A stretch of DNA of 64,000 nucleotides from Watersipora subatra (GCF_963576615.1 NC_088714.1:46099772-46163771); one strand, 5' to 3'. Positions 28,993-40,369 are shown, counted from the first letter of the stretch. Numbers and translations are program-made. The notes: generated by a model from the letters alone, not told the origin.

Positions 28993-30113
28993 CAGTCAAA
29001 CATGGATAACTCGTCCACGGATAGCTCAAACACATGGTTAATTCGAACATTTCCTTTGGTCCGTTCCCACGTAATGATAAATTGCTATAGATAACTCGAA
29101 CTCAACACTGTTAATTCGAACTGTTTTTTTGCCCAACGGTACCGAAACGGTTGTTATCGCTTTAGAAAATCACTTTATTCCAAGCCATAGAGGTAAACTT
29201 CATCTTTTCGTAATTCATAAGCGTCGTTATTACCACCATCGGCAAAATATTTTTGTCAACGACTTTTCTAAAAGTTTGGTGAAATTTGATTTATACTGCG
29301 ATATGATGAATAGCACGGGCTAGCCGGGTCAGGCGCGCAAGGATTTTCGCCACGCACATACAAAACAAAAATCGCATGTTGTTTTTGTTTTGTATGTGCG
29401 TGGCGAAAATCCTTGAGTGCGTGACCCGGCTAGCCTGTGATGAATAGTTTTCCGACATTGATTCCGTGTTGAATCAACGTCGGAATGTTGAATGTTTAAA
29501 ACGTCTTAAAAATTGTTGTAATTAAACGTATACGTTGTCTGAGCTACAAAAAACTATTCATCGTTTGACCTAAACACGGAATACGTGTGTACATTCAATA
29601 AGTATCTATTAAAAAAGCGTGAGTGATATAGAATGTACTGTAAAACCTCGTAAAACTTCTAATTGAACTGCCTCGGAGTGTTGCTCTTAACGAATCCCAG
29701 GTAAAGTAAGGTAATCTGCATAAACTTCAAGAAAAAACGGCAAAATTGATCGTGGGTAAAACCCCAAAAGAAAAAAATGTCTTTTCTTTTGAGCATTTCA
29801 ACAACGATCAAGTTTTGCCAATGTCAATCTGAAAAACGTCCTGGCAATAACATCACCTCAAACAACAAACCAATCTCAAGTGATAGAAAAATCTCTATAC
29901 TTTTTCATGAAAACGTTTTAAACTTTACATTAGAAGCATTTAATTTGAAACAAGCCATTTGTGCTTTTGATTTATATTATAGTTTGTATATGTACATGTA
30001 TCTACTAATAAATAAGTAAATATATGGACTTGTGACAGTGCTCTGATAACTTGAACGCTCTGATAATTCGAACACTTTTGCTCGGTCCCTTGAAGTTCGA
30101 GTTATCCATGTTT

Positions 30114-30118
<5 letters not shown>
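28993..30118. mobile_element. family B pogo-like element, copy 2
   Basis: TA-CAGTCAAACATGGATAACTCG to ...GAGTTATCCATGTTTGACTA-TA (last base of the end mutated). Close in sequence to copy 1 along its whole length and carries the same hairpin insertion at the same place (29314-29439, flanked by ATGAATAG). Confidence 0.88.
29314..29439. mobile_element. hairpin MITE inside family B copy 2
   Basis: Same 126-bp unit and target duplication ATGAATAG (29306-29313, 29440-29447) as in copy 1, so the insertion came before family B copied itself. The arms contain GGATTTTCGCCACGCACATA and its complement. Confidence 0.85.

Positions 30119-30175
<57 letters not shown>
30119..30175. repeat. TA microsatellite
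   Basis: Uninterrupted (TA)n of about 57 bp at the border of family B copy 2. Related tracts are at 28636-28661, 28891-28926, 36057-36074 and 27195-27230. Confidence 0.95.
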
Positions 30176-30177
<2 letters not shown>

Positions 30178-30491
30178 GCTACTGTACGTACACCTTCAAC
30201 CAACCCTCTACAGTCTGGGTTGGGGTTAGGATAGCAATCTAGACGTAAGATATTACGATACAATATACATGTTGATCGATCAACTGTTAGTATACAATTA
30301 ACTGATGTTGTTTCCTGAGTTGCTAGACATAGAATGAATATAACTATTAAGCTACTTCTATATAAATGGATGGACTGAATAGGAGTTGTGTTCCTAATAT
30401 AGTTTTGTTATGGATTGAGTAGATAATTCCTAACTCCACAGTCAAATGATAATATTTTACGCACATGTAGCGCATAAGCAATGGTTGTTTA

Positions 30492-31353
30492 AGGTTGACT
30501 TGCAACAAAATTCACATTACATTTATTTGGTATCAAAAGATTCACCATGCTTTACTCTGTTGTGTTGTAGGTGCCAAATGTGTGGAAAAGTGATCACAAG
30601 CTCTTAAAAGCTCAAAAATGAAAAGCCGCCGTAGATTGGAATCTATTTCTTTTTCTGATGTAGTCATGATAGTTTGGTTATTGTCTTGTCACGTGATGTT
30701 CTCACGTGAATTGAAAGGCCAATAAAAAGCTCAGTATAAACATATCGTAGCACTAGTTTATGACAAACACTTCGGGTTTCACCGAAGACCCTAGAAGAAC
30801 TACTTTACAGTTTGGTTTCGGCCTGGTCTAATCGGCAAGTCGTAATCTGATCATGTGACCCAATACTTCGGAAATAATTTTTGCAGCTCTTCGATTATCA
30901 CAGGTGACCAACAGGCTCGTCATGATTATCAGACAATGATATGTACTCCTTCCAGGTAAGGTTAAAAAATTAAATGAATTTTTACAGTAAATTATAAGAT
31001 AACACTGCTAAAAGTGACAAGCATTACAATGACGACAAATAGACGCGTAAGAACAATAGACATGGTTTTATTGAATGCGTGAAGTATATTTGTGAAAATA
31101 TTTCGACGAATAAGGTTGCATGAAAGTGTAAACAGAAACCATCTACCACAGCTACGTCACATTTGAGCCGTTTTGGAAAGAGAATCCAAACTACGGCGGT
31201 CTCGTGTGGCTGCGATTAACTGTTGGTTTTTTGGCTACTAAGAGCTTGTATTCACATCCCCACATATTTGACACCTACAACACAACAGAGTAAGACATGG
31301 TGAATCTTTTGATATCAAATAACTGTAATGTGATTTTTTTTGCAAGTCAACCT
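30492..31353. mobile_element. family I long-TIR element, copy 2
   Basis: AGGTTGACTTGCAACAAAAT at the left; TTGCAAGTCAACCT at the right before TTAA at 31354-31357. Immediately after that TTAA another AGGTTGACTTTCACG end begins with no visible partner. The left-flank TTAA is changed to TTTA. Confidence 0.85.
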
Positions 31354-31899
31354 TTAAAGGTTGACTTTCACGTAGAAGATAACAAGCCCACCTACAACGA
31401 CATGGTTAAACAAGAAAAGAAAACATAAAATCGAAAGGAAACAAATAAAATAAATAAAATATGAAAAACATGCCACACAAGAGATAAATAATATATATTA
31501 TGCATGCATTGTTTTAATGTACCAGTCCACATCAGTAAATTAAACACTTGAAATATTTCTGCCAATGTGAGGTTTTCTGTATCTTCTACTTCCGCGCCCT
31601 TACTAAATGGTTGCTCCTTTTGAATGCTGATAGCGTGCATGGCCTTCTAACTCCTTCAAATCTTCAGTCGTAAGCTCCTTCTTATGCTTGCTTTAATGGA
31701 GTTCTTGTTTTAATAATAAGTGCAAATGCTGATTGGTTGCGATCATATTCCTTGACAATGTTAATTGTACGGGTGTCTTCTTCTTATTTACGACATCCAA
31801 CTTTGTTGACATAGAAATCATTTTTCCTTCGTTTTGTAACGTTTGTATCGGTTTCAGATTTTATAGCTAACGAATTAAATGTAGATACTTGGAATTATA

Positions 31900-32262
31900 T
31901 ACTTATGCTGACTTAAAAGTTTATAGTAAAATATATTACAACACTACAAATGAATATTTGCTCTCGCTTGTGTATTTTACACAAATTTTTCCATGCGGAA
32001 TGCTGACATGAGAGAAGTCGATCATCGTGTCTCTTCTCAACGTTCTGAAAATGTTTTCGGCAAACTAAATTTCGGCGACTTTTTTTAATTCGACATGCGT
32101 TGTGAGCACACCAACCGCCAAATTTTAACTCGGGCAAAACTTTTCTCAAAATCGTATGGTGAAATAAAATTCAAATAACGAGGTGAAGATCTCACATTGT
32201 TCGACTTTGTAAGGTGAAAAAATCGTATATCATGGTAATCGTATCTCGAGAGTGCTATAGAG
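31900..32262 (-). mobile_element. family A fragment, reverse orientation
   Basis: Reverse complement reads GCACTCTCGAGATACGATTACC...GATATACGATTTTTTCACCTTAC and the 'GAGTTAAAATTTGGCGGTTGGTGTGCTCAC' block, as in 34446-34830. The distal end is lost. A 78-codon minus frame (31913-32149) has several Cys/His but no nameable domain. Confidence 0.6.
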
Positions 32263-33299
32263 TTTTGAAATTCTAGGTTGGTTGTGCTGTTGAAGAAATA
32301 AGTGGTTTTAACTATGTCGATAGAATTCTTTATTCAGTGATGAATATTGAAGACGCAGGACACGGTGAAACCTGTAGTAAAAGTTACATAATCGCTAAAA
32401 TGTGTACATAAAGATAAGCAGAGTAAAATACATGTATGACAAGACAATTATAGTGCAAAACAACAATATTTATACCAGCATTACAGGTTCAAGTATTTAT
32501 GCATTTACAGCATTAAAACTAAAAGATAATTGAGACAAATTAAACCAAATAAGAAAATGCAATTAGAAAACTGTAAAAATATTACCTTTGCTTCCTTGAC
32601 AGCACTTGTGAGATTAAATAGGTGGCTGAAAGCGCCTGAACTTTATGTCCATAGTTTTACAAGTTTAGATTTACAAGTGTGTATGAATGCTAGGTAAAAC
32701 TATAAATGGTCTAAGCTACCAGAAAGGCAGTGGCAAGACTGGCGCCAAAAGGAGAATAATGGAAAAGGATAAAATATTATTGGTCGACAGCAGTCAGTCC
32801 ATCTTTCATAGGCAATAAAAAATACATTAGCTCAGGACATCGGAGAGGAAGTGTTTGAAATGGCTAAAAACAAAAACACTAACCCTAAGGTGAATGATGA
32901 ATCATCGCGGCCATTACAGGTGCACTGTATAGGGAGTTGTGTGCACTTTATGGGTTCCACCCAAGTAAGCAATGCCATGTCTGCAATGCTAATGCAGTTT
33001 GTCATGAAGCCAACAAGATACAAACAACTTTAATGTACATGTTGATGGAGCAATAGAAGCAAAGACATGTTATAGTTGTCAGCAAATAGAACACTGGGAC
33101 AGACATTAATGATGAACAACACAGTACAGGAAAAGTAGCGAAGGACCAATATTTGACATTAAAAATAAGCAGAGGTTTAAAGGTATAAGCAAGAGCGATT
33201 CTTTGTTATTGGTACTCTTTCGCTACCCAATCAATTTTTTATCGGTAAATAATTCAATATTCCTTAAAACTAATATTTGACAATGGCGCATATAAGTTG
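32263..33299. other. no supported gene
   Basis: AT-rich. Between 32825 and 33050 two plus-strand frames are open with coding-like composition (one MAKNKNTNPKVNDESSRPLQ..., the other ...LYGFHPSKQCHVCNANAVCH...), which could be a decayed coding fragment, but no family is recognised and no clean splice pair was found. Confidence 0.4.
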
Positions 33300-33399
33300 T
33301 CATAGTGCTTGAAGTACGAAGTATATAAAAAGGTTTTGATGCCATACTAAATCAGCATCAAATCTTTCATCAGTTGATGCTTTAAAAACAACTCCAAAT

Positions 33400-33890
33400 A
33401 TGTTGCAGAATGAGCTTCTTTGGGGTCCAAGTATGTTGCAGAATGAGCTTCTTTGGGGTCCAAGTATGTTGCAGAATGAGCGTCTTTGGGGTCCAAATAT
33501 GTTGCAGAATGAGCTTCTTTGTGGTCCAAGTATGTTGCAGAATGAGCTTCTTTGGGGTCCAAACATGTTGCAGAATGAGCTTCTTTGGGGTCCAAACATG
33601 TTGCAGAATGAGCTTCTTTGGGGTCCAAATATGTTGCAGAATGAGCTTCTTTGTGGTCCAAGTATGTTGCAGAATGAGCTTCTTTGGGGTCCAAACATGT
33701 TGCAGAATGAGCTTCTTTGGAGTCCAAACATGTTGCAGAATGAGCTTCTTTGGGGTCCAAATATGTTGCAGAATGAGCTTCTTTGTGGTCCAAGTATGTT
33801 GCAGAATGAGCTTCTTTGGGGTCCAAATATGTTGCAGAATAAGCTTCTTTGGTGTCCAGATAGTTGCAGAATGAGCTTCTTTGGGTATTC
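33400..33890. repeat. 33-bp minisatellite with higher-order structure
   Basis: About 15 copies of a 33-bp unit (ATGTTGCAGAATGAGCTTCT + TTGGGGTCCAAGT). Because 33 is a multiple of 3, frames stay open on both strands (plus MLQNELLWGPS, minus DPKEAHSATYL and GPQRSSFCNIF). Variants TGTGG/AGT, AAC, AAC, AAT recur in the same order in two successive groups of four copies (from about 33520 and 33652), a 132-bp higher-order unit, and then partly in a third. I do not call it a gene, since nothing marks one frame over another. Confidence 0.9.
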
Positions 33891-34445
33891 TTTCAGCCCT
33901 TTACCTACTAACAAGGGTAATAGCTTCATCTTATTCGAGTCCGAAGGATTATTGTTATAACTATAGCTTACGGCAATTATTGTTAAAAATGGAACGATTA
34001 TTGTACCTAGGTCTATTATGCATGAGATAATCACCTAAAGTCAATTGATCTACAATCTATGATGCTTTGGTAGCTGCAACGCGACACCTATGGTCATTAC
34101 GAAAAAGAATTTGCGATAAAAAATTAATGTTCTGGCAAAGTGAAAATCAGCTCATCCTGGGTTGTAAAGATGTTTTTTATTAGCCCCGTACAGAAAATTG
34201 TTTCTTTTTATTTTAATACAGACACGATGGGCTAAATAATTAACTACATGCTAATCAGAAATTGTTTGTACAAAGCTTACTAAAGCTGCGCCACCCGACT
34301 CTTGGCCATCCACAAACGGTGTGCCGAGTCACGCTACGCAGCTCATGGTTCGCAATAAGTTGAGGGAAGTTTTAGCGACTATTGGTACTACCCTAACAAT
34401 GTCGTTGTCATTAGTACTATTACTAACTGAATGCTCGGTATTGCA

Positions 34446-34830
34446 CCGGTACAGTACACCCTCGGGATACGATAACCCTGATATACGATTTTTTCACCTT
34501 ACGAAGTGGAACATGATGATTTTTTACTTCACTATGCGAATCTTTTTTTACCATATAAATTCAATAAAACATTTGCTCGAGTTCAAGTTTGGCTGTCAGT
34601 ATGCTTATTACGCGGGTGCTTCAAAAACAAAGACACCAAAATGTTGTTCCCCGAAAATATTTTCACAATGCCTGAGAGAGACGCGATGACCGATTCCTCT
34701 GAGTCCAGTAATTCTCGTTTGTAAAACGGTAATATTTTCCTTTCAAAACCAGTAGCAAATTTGGAGTTGCAATCCCTTCATACCGACTGTCAGAAAACTT
34801 CTATTAACAAATAATCAGTATGTCCACAAA
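34446..34830 (+). mobile_element. family A element, 3' truncated
   Basis: TA-CAGTACACCCTCGGGATACG start, then TATACGATTTTTTCACCTTACGAAG, 'GAGTTCAAGTTTGGCTGTCA' and 'GAGAGAGACGCGATGACCGA'. The right end is missing. The best preserved left end of the family. Confidence 0.65.
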
Positions 34831-35036
34831 AATGCACTGTATTTCGTTGAATTCTTACCACAGAATTATGACCTAACAATTATTACTGAGGCATAGCATT
34901 GAGATGAATGCATCATACATTAAAAAAATAAATATTTGTGATTAAATTATTTGTTAAAAAGCAATTAGTGAAGTTGACATTTCTGTAATTTCGCAGATAG
35001 GATTACATCATGCTATGTAGTATTATAACTAAATAC

Positions 35037-38000
35037 CTAAACACAATTTTCATGTTTCTCCTGTTTTATTCTTTTGTGAAGGGCCTTGAGCTGTTTGCCA
35101 TGTAGACCATGTATAGATGTGAATTTCTTGAGGTTGACATTGCTGATGTTTTGCTCTACACGAACAAAGCCAGGAATCTGGTAATACTCTATCTGTAAAT
35201 TGGTGGCACTAGCAGCTAGGCCTGATAGGAAAACATCTTCCAGCCTGAAAAAGGGAGTGTTAATCGCTGCTTTAAATAAGGGTTCTAGAAGACTCTGTGA
35301 AAAGGCATAGGCCATACCACTGGCACTCGTAGGATACACAGCTCCTGAATAAGTCCCAGCATACCATTTGCTATCCGGATCTCGAATTGGTTTTGCTTTT
35401 TTCACTATGGAACCAGCTATGCTGTACTCATTGAATGATTCTCGTTTGAAATATTTCCTGACATTATCTAGAATGGTATAGACGTCTTCATCTATTTTTA
35501 GAAGATACTTAGCCTGTGGGCACTTAAGAGCTGTCCATCGTACCAAAAAGATCGATTTGATCGTGAGATTCTCATAAGAGTCTGTGAAGTTGCCTTGTAG
35601 TATGTCGCCGTGCTCTTCGTTTTCCTTGTCTAAAAGATCCTGAATCGCATCATTGTCAACTCTTCCAATTACGAAAACATACTTGCTATCTATTAGACAT
35701 TCATTTCTAATGGGAGACAGAACGGTTTCTCTGTATATTTGTCGGTGCTTTTGGGAAGATGGTTGGCTAATCACAGCTATAAAAAGGAAAGTGTTGTTTG
35801 TACACAGATTACTGGGTTGTTTCTGGATGTAGTACAGAGAAGGATTGGCATGTTTGTAGAGTTGTGCCTTTTTATTTTCTTTTTGATGGCGTCGCGACCC
35901 CCGACTGACTCCTGACCTGCAATAGCAAGTCGTTATAAAGTGTTTAGGTGTTTTAAAAACAGCAAATATTGTATCGAAAATTGATTTCCACATGTAGATG
36001 ATTTCTGCACATGTATATCATCATTACTTTTAAGGTTTATAAAAGTTTATGTATAATATATATATATATATATCACCTGTTGAAAGTGTTTATCATGAGC
36101 AAAGTGTTTTGTGCAGTTTGAGTAAATTAAGAGAAAAAAATAAAACAACTAAAGGTTTTCAAACTTTGTCAAACAACCATAACATTCAAACTTCATATCA
36201 TTAGGAAACTGTTTGGTGCAGATCAAATAAATTAGGAAACAAAATAAAATGACTATAAAAATATTTAACTGTAAATGTGAGACAATTAGCAAGTAATAGA
36301 TAAATTAAGTCTGTTTTGCTACGATTACAATAAAAAATGATTTGGTAATGATACAATTAATACGAACTGAGAAAAAAAATAAAAATCTTGAATGTGTTGA
36401 ATTATTAAAAGTTAACTTGCAACAAAATTCACATTGCAGTTATTTGGTGTCAAAAGATTCACCATGTCTTACTCTGTTGTGTTGTAGGTGTCAAATGTGT
36501 GGAAAAGTGATTACAAGCTCTTGAAAGCTCAAAAACGAAAACCCGCCGTAGATTGGAATCTATTTATTTTTCTGACGTAGCCATGATAGTTTGGTTAGTC
36601 TTGTCACGTGATGTTCTCACGTGAATTGAAAGGCCAATAAAAAGCTCAATATAGAACTTATCGTAGCACTAGTTGATGACAAACACTTCGGGTTTTACCG
36701 AAGACCCCGTATCAAATATAGATGCTCGCTACTTTACAGTTTTGTTTCAGCCTGGTCTAATCGGCAAGTCGTAATCTGATCATGTGACCCAATACTTCGC
36801 AATTAATTTTTGCAGCACTTTTCGATTATCACAGGTGACCAACAGGCTTGTCATGATTATCAGACAATGATATGTACTCGTTCGAGGTAAGGTTAAAAAA
36901 TTGAATGAATTTTTACGGTAAATTATAAGATATCACTGCTAAAGGTGACAGCATTACAATGACGACAAAATAGACACGCAAGAACAATAGACATGGTTTT
37001 ATTGAATGCGTGAAGTATATTTGTGAAAATATTTCGACGAATAAGGTTGCATGAAAGTGTAAACAGAAACCATCTACCACAGCTACGTCACATTTGAGCC
37101 GTTTTGGAAAGAGAATCCAAACTACGGCGGTCTCGTGTGGCTGCGATTAACTGTTGGTTTTTTGGCTACTAAGAGCTTGTATTCACATTCCCACATATTT
37201 GACACCTACAACACAACAGAGTAAGACATGGTGAATCTTTTAATATCAAATAACTGTAATGTGAATTTTGTTGCAAGTCAACCTTTAATAACAATTTATG
37301 CATAGAAGTGTGTGTATAAAAAAAGGTTACTGTTCCAACAGAAGCTATCCATCAAACTTTGAATACAACGATACTGGTACCTCTCGACGCTGGTACAAAT
37401 GTAAAGATGGGTTATCGAACTGTCTTTGTCTGACTGAACGGTGAGAGAATGTACAGGCTATTCCTACTCGATAATACGATTGTCCGCGTGAAAAGTATTG
37501 ACCTTCGCCACGTTTTAGCAATTGAACTTTACGAAAAGTCAGAAATAGAAGTTCACGAAAACGCGAAAAAGCATCGTGTTTCGTAGAGTTAATATAATTC
37601 ATAGAGTTTCAAATAATATGACATTTGGCACGCTCTATGGTATATGATCATATCTTTGATCAATGTGTTTTGTAGAGCTCAGTGGTAGAGAACGTGGATT
37701 CAAAATTTGTAGTTGCAATCTCAGTGAGTTCAAATTTATCAGAGCACGAAATTTTTGAAACTCAGGAAATTCTAATAAATTTTACATTGACACATTAGTC
37801 AACTATACTTCATGTAGGCAGTTATCTTGAAAATAGCAGAACAGTAAGGAGCTTTTAGCCTTACACAGGTCGACCCAACAAGTGAAATTTCTTTGTGCCT
37901 TCTTCCACATGTAGGTGATAGAGCTCAAAGGGCACTTTCAAATGTAGACGAACTTGCTCCAGAGATTTTTCCGATCGTTGAAAACTTTTTTCTTGCGATG

Positions 38001-38214
38001 TTTCTTGCTTAATTATATCTGATTTTATGTCAGCAGGTAGTTCCGCTTGTAGGATATTCTTCAAAGTCAATCTAGCTGATAATCCTCGATTATATAGCAT
38101 TCCAACTCCTAATAATGTTATCCAGACCACCATGGCTGCAAACAATGCTCTCCTCATTCTGTAACACGTTCTGGTATATCTCATTTCCCTTTTTATTGAG
38201 GGTAATCTTGACAT
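35037..38214 (-). CDS. beta-1,3-glycosyltransferase (GT31), two exons, 409 aa
   Basis: GT31 enzymes add galactose or GlcNAc in beta-1,3 linkage in the Golgi. Exon 1 is 38214-37865 (ATG in GTTGCAATGTC; GT|GTAAGG donor) and exon 2 is 35916-35037 (CTATTGCAG acceptor); both are phase 2 and the sum is exactly 410 codons. Residues 12-22 are basic, 23-41 are a membrane anchor (ALFAAMVVWITLLGVGMLY), and 42-~155 are stem: a type II topology. The catalytic domain has RQIYRETV (175-182, where RxxIRxTW is usual), FVIG (198-201), DILQGNFTDSYENLTIK (221-237), LLKIDEDVY with the DED metal site (259-261; usually DDD), YPTSASGMAYAFS (311-323) and LEDVFLSG (342-349). Four N-glycosylation sequons: NNT, NFT, NLT, NIS. 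The loss of the motif Trp and DDD-to-DED mark it as divergent but intact. The acceptor sugar cannot be told. The 1948-bp intron holds a family I MITE. Further 5' non-coding exons are possible. Confidence 0.88.
36409..37284. mobile_element. family I long-TIR element, copy 3, in the GT31 intron
   Basis: TTAA at 36405-36408 and 37285-37288. Left end AAGTTAACTTGCAAC (mutated), right end TTGCAAGTCAACCT. 876 bp, nearly half of the intron. Contains TCACGTGATGTTCTCACGTGA like the other copies. Confidence 0.88.
37672..37745 (+). repeat. degenerate tRNA-like sequence
   Basis: 'TAGAGCTCAGTGGTAGAGAA' resembles a tRNA D-arm/A box and 'TGAGTTCAAATTT' a weak B box about 45 bp on. The acceptor stem does not pair, so it is a SINE head or a tRNA pseudogene rather than a tRNA gene. 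Confidence 0.35.
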
Positions 38215-38639
38215 TGCAACCTTGATCAAATCTGTAAGAACTAGCACTGTAAGGGTGCGCTTGATTCCTTAGATGATCGACTATTGATTAGTATGTAATT
38301 GGCTGCTTAACAAGAACAATAGTCGACCCATCCTCAACTCAATTTATCTGTTTGTGTACATGCGTCATATGAGAGTTCATTTCACTGACAATGATTTTGT
38401 TATCGCCTAACTGGGATGTTTTCTCAGCATCTTTGGAATACCTTGGCCGAAAAAAGTTACACTCTTTAGGAAAGCACCAGCAATTATTCCGGCATTAGGA
38501 GTCGCGCTCTCATAAATATTTGATTTTGTTAAACAAGGTTTTACAAAAACCTTGAACATAAATATTAGGACACTATTTATTATCAATTACATAGTTTGTC
38601 ACTTACCTACATCGTTGTAGTGACATCTATCTGTTTGAA

Positions 38640-38826
38640 ACCGCAGTTTTTAGTTGTAAAAAATATTGCGTTTTATGAGATTCGAACTCACAATATTTTA
38701 TTTTGTAGATTGCGTTGTAACATCTGCACCAGTCAGCCACATTAGGCATAGCTGAATAATTGCGCACATAGTTATTCATTGTGCTTCATCAGCTCGACTG
38801 ACGATCTATCACAGTAAATATGACTG
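38640..38826 (-). repeat. tRNA-derived SINE-like unit
   Basis: On the minus strand: GATAGATCGTCAGTCGAGCT, TGCGCAATTATTCAGC, an A-box-like TGGCTGACTGGTGCAG, then GAGTTCGAATCTC as a good B box. The GATAGATCGTCA head and 'GGTGCAG.TGTTACA' are shared with the units at 6500-6655 (minus) and 48530-48670 (plus). Confidence 0.6.
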
Positions 38827-39749
38827 CAAGGGTTGAAAGCTTTGTTAGTCGTTTATCTGCTGCTCGTACACACACAGAAGCGTCTTGAACCAAACCATCA
38901 AAAATTATATAACAAATGAAATATGTTTGCTTAAAATAGAATCATTCATTTCCTTTTGTAGAGTGCATTAACTTTGTTATATTGTAAAGTTGCGTTTGAA
39001 CTAACGATAGCATCTCGAAACCTCGCTAGTCTTTGCCAATGTGATGTAATGCTAAGTCGCTGGCTGGAATAATAATAACCTGGGCTTTTTTCAGCTCGTT
39101 GGGCTTTTCAAAAGCTTTGTGGTTTATTTATTATGGAGAAAGTCAATGTGCTCACAACAACCAATGCGCACACAACTAAATTCTGATGTTAATAGCAAGT
39201 TTACTTCCTGCTGACTTGCTAATGAAAAAGAAATCCACTTGTTACTAATTGGACTGTTCTGCTGTTGGCTTTTACAATGTATTCCAGCCAGCTGCACAGC
39301 ATGCATAAGTATATGGATATGAATTTCATTCCTAGTCAACGCTCAAAGCAAGTTGATTCATGAGACAATAAACAAAAAAGAATAATAAATTAAAATTATG
39401 CGTATTGGCAGAAAAGTTTTTTTTGAGTAACATTGTTCTATAATGGGAGTTAGCAAGGTGTTGGTGTCTGGTATAAGGTGTAGGGGATTTTCTGGGGAAA
39501 TAGGAATGTAATGGATGGTCAGGCAGATCGGAGATATGATTTGAGTACTTTAGAGAGCAAATATATAATAACACAGTTAGCTCATCAACATTAAAGGCAT
39601 TTAGAAGCTAGTCGCAGCTGTTCATATCAGGTAGCATAAACCTGAAACATAATTTTTAAAGGTGTTCTAATTATCAGTCCTCGATACATTCTAAAGCTTA
39701 AGTCGTGATGTTCACTTCAAAATTCCCTAACCTAACATAAAACCCAGCA

Positions 39750-39930
39750 ATTACTATTGAAACGTAGCATTAAAAGAAATGCATTATTTGTAAAAAAAAG
39801 TTCATGGCTAAGTTATTTGTAAAAATATAACTAGTAATGTCAAAATTTCTATAGATGAGATTACTCCATGCTGTCTAGTATAAGTAAATACCTTGCACTA
39901 TCTCCAAGGTTCTCCCTTTTTAGGTTAGGA
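39750..39930 (-). pseudogene. possible fragment of a second GT31 3' end
   Basis: Blocks 'TCAAAATTTCTATAGATGAGATTACTCCATGCTGTCTAGTATAA.TAAATACCT' parallel the sequence just 3' of the GT31 stop codon (34970-35036: 'GATAGGATTACATCATGCTATGTAGTATTATAACTAAATACCT'), in the same order and orientation, and run into a Lys/Glu-coding end. The similarity is read by eye and patchy. Confidence 0.35.
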
Positions 39931-40369
39931 TAGAGATATCTTACCTCTTTATTCTAATTAGCTGTGAACTACACTCGCAAGAATGGGAATTGTGTGTCCT
40001 TTCAAAAGAGAACTTCAGATCAAGTGTGAGTGCATGAAAGGTAACATTGACGAGATGCCAATAACGTGCCTTTTAGTTATTGCAAAATCGTAATGCAAGA
40101 TTCCAGTATTTTAAAAATTTACCAAAACAGCCGGGGATGTCAAACTATACTGGCGAATTTTAATCAGCAATTACGTAAATCAACAGTCTGTAGTGGCACT
40201 TTAAAATCAGTTATACAAAATGATAGAAATTCAGAACTCACAAGAAATAGCCAGTTTTAACATATATTTTACATCCAGAGAATCTGTATTAGCCCAAGCT
40301 TTTAGCAACACTTCAAGGTTTTAGGACAACGTAGATGTTTATCTATTACCAACAGGTCTACAACTTCAG

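Larger units (their letters stand above)
28681..30385. repeat. 210-bp inverted arms around family B copy 2
   Basis: Left arm 28681-28890 and right arm 30176-30385 are both 210 bp and differ at only about 5 positions by eye. The arms face TA microsatellites on the inner side. A third partial copy of the inner arm end (28927-28991, 'CCAGACTGTAGAGGGTTGGTTGAAGGTGTACG') lies next to the left array. Family B copy 2 fills the centre. Confidence 0.9.

Noticed and set aside
28632-29050. Frames with long (YI)n or (IY)n runs
   Set aside because: Translation of TA microsatellites joined to the inverted-repeat arms.
28050-30019. Conserved 80-codon plus frames at 28050-28292 and 29777-30019
   Set aside because: They are the same segment of two family B copies; similarity reflects copying of the element. 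No known domain.
33300-34034. 244-codon minus and 186-codon plus frames with 11-aa repeats
   Set aside because: The 33-bp period keeps frames open on both strands. No splice or promoter context favours either, and flanking residues are not conserved-looking.
35917-35993. Upstream part of the frame containing GT31 exon 2 as coding
   Set aside because: An AG acceptor at 35918-35917 and exact phase agreement with the exon 1 donor show this stretch is intron.
37672-37745. Functional tRNA gene
   Set aside because: A- and B-box-like motifs are present but acceptor and T stems do not pair.
37861-38247. Extended start of GT31 exon 1 at 38247
   Set aside because: The codon there is GTG. The first in-frame ATG is at 38214, followed by a well-formed basic/anchor N-terminus.
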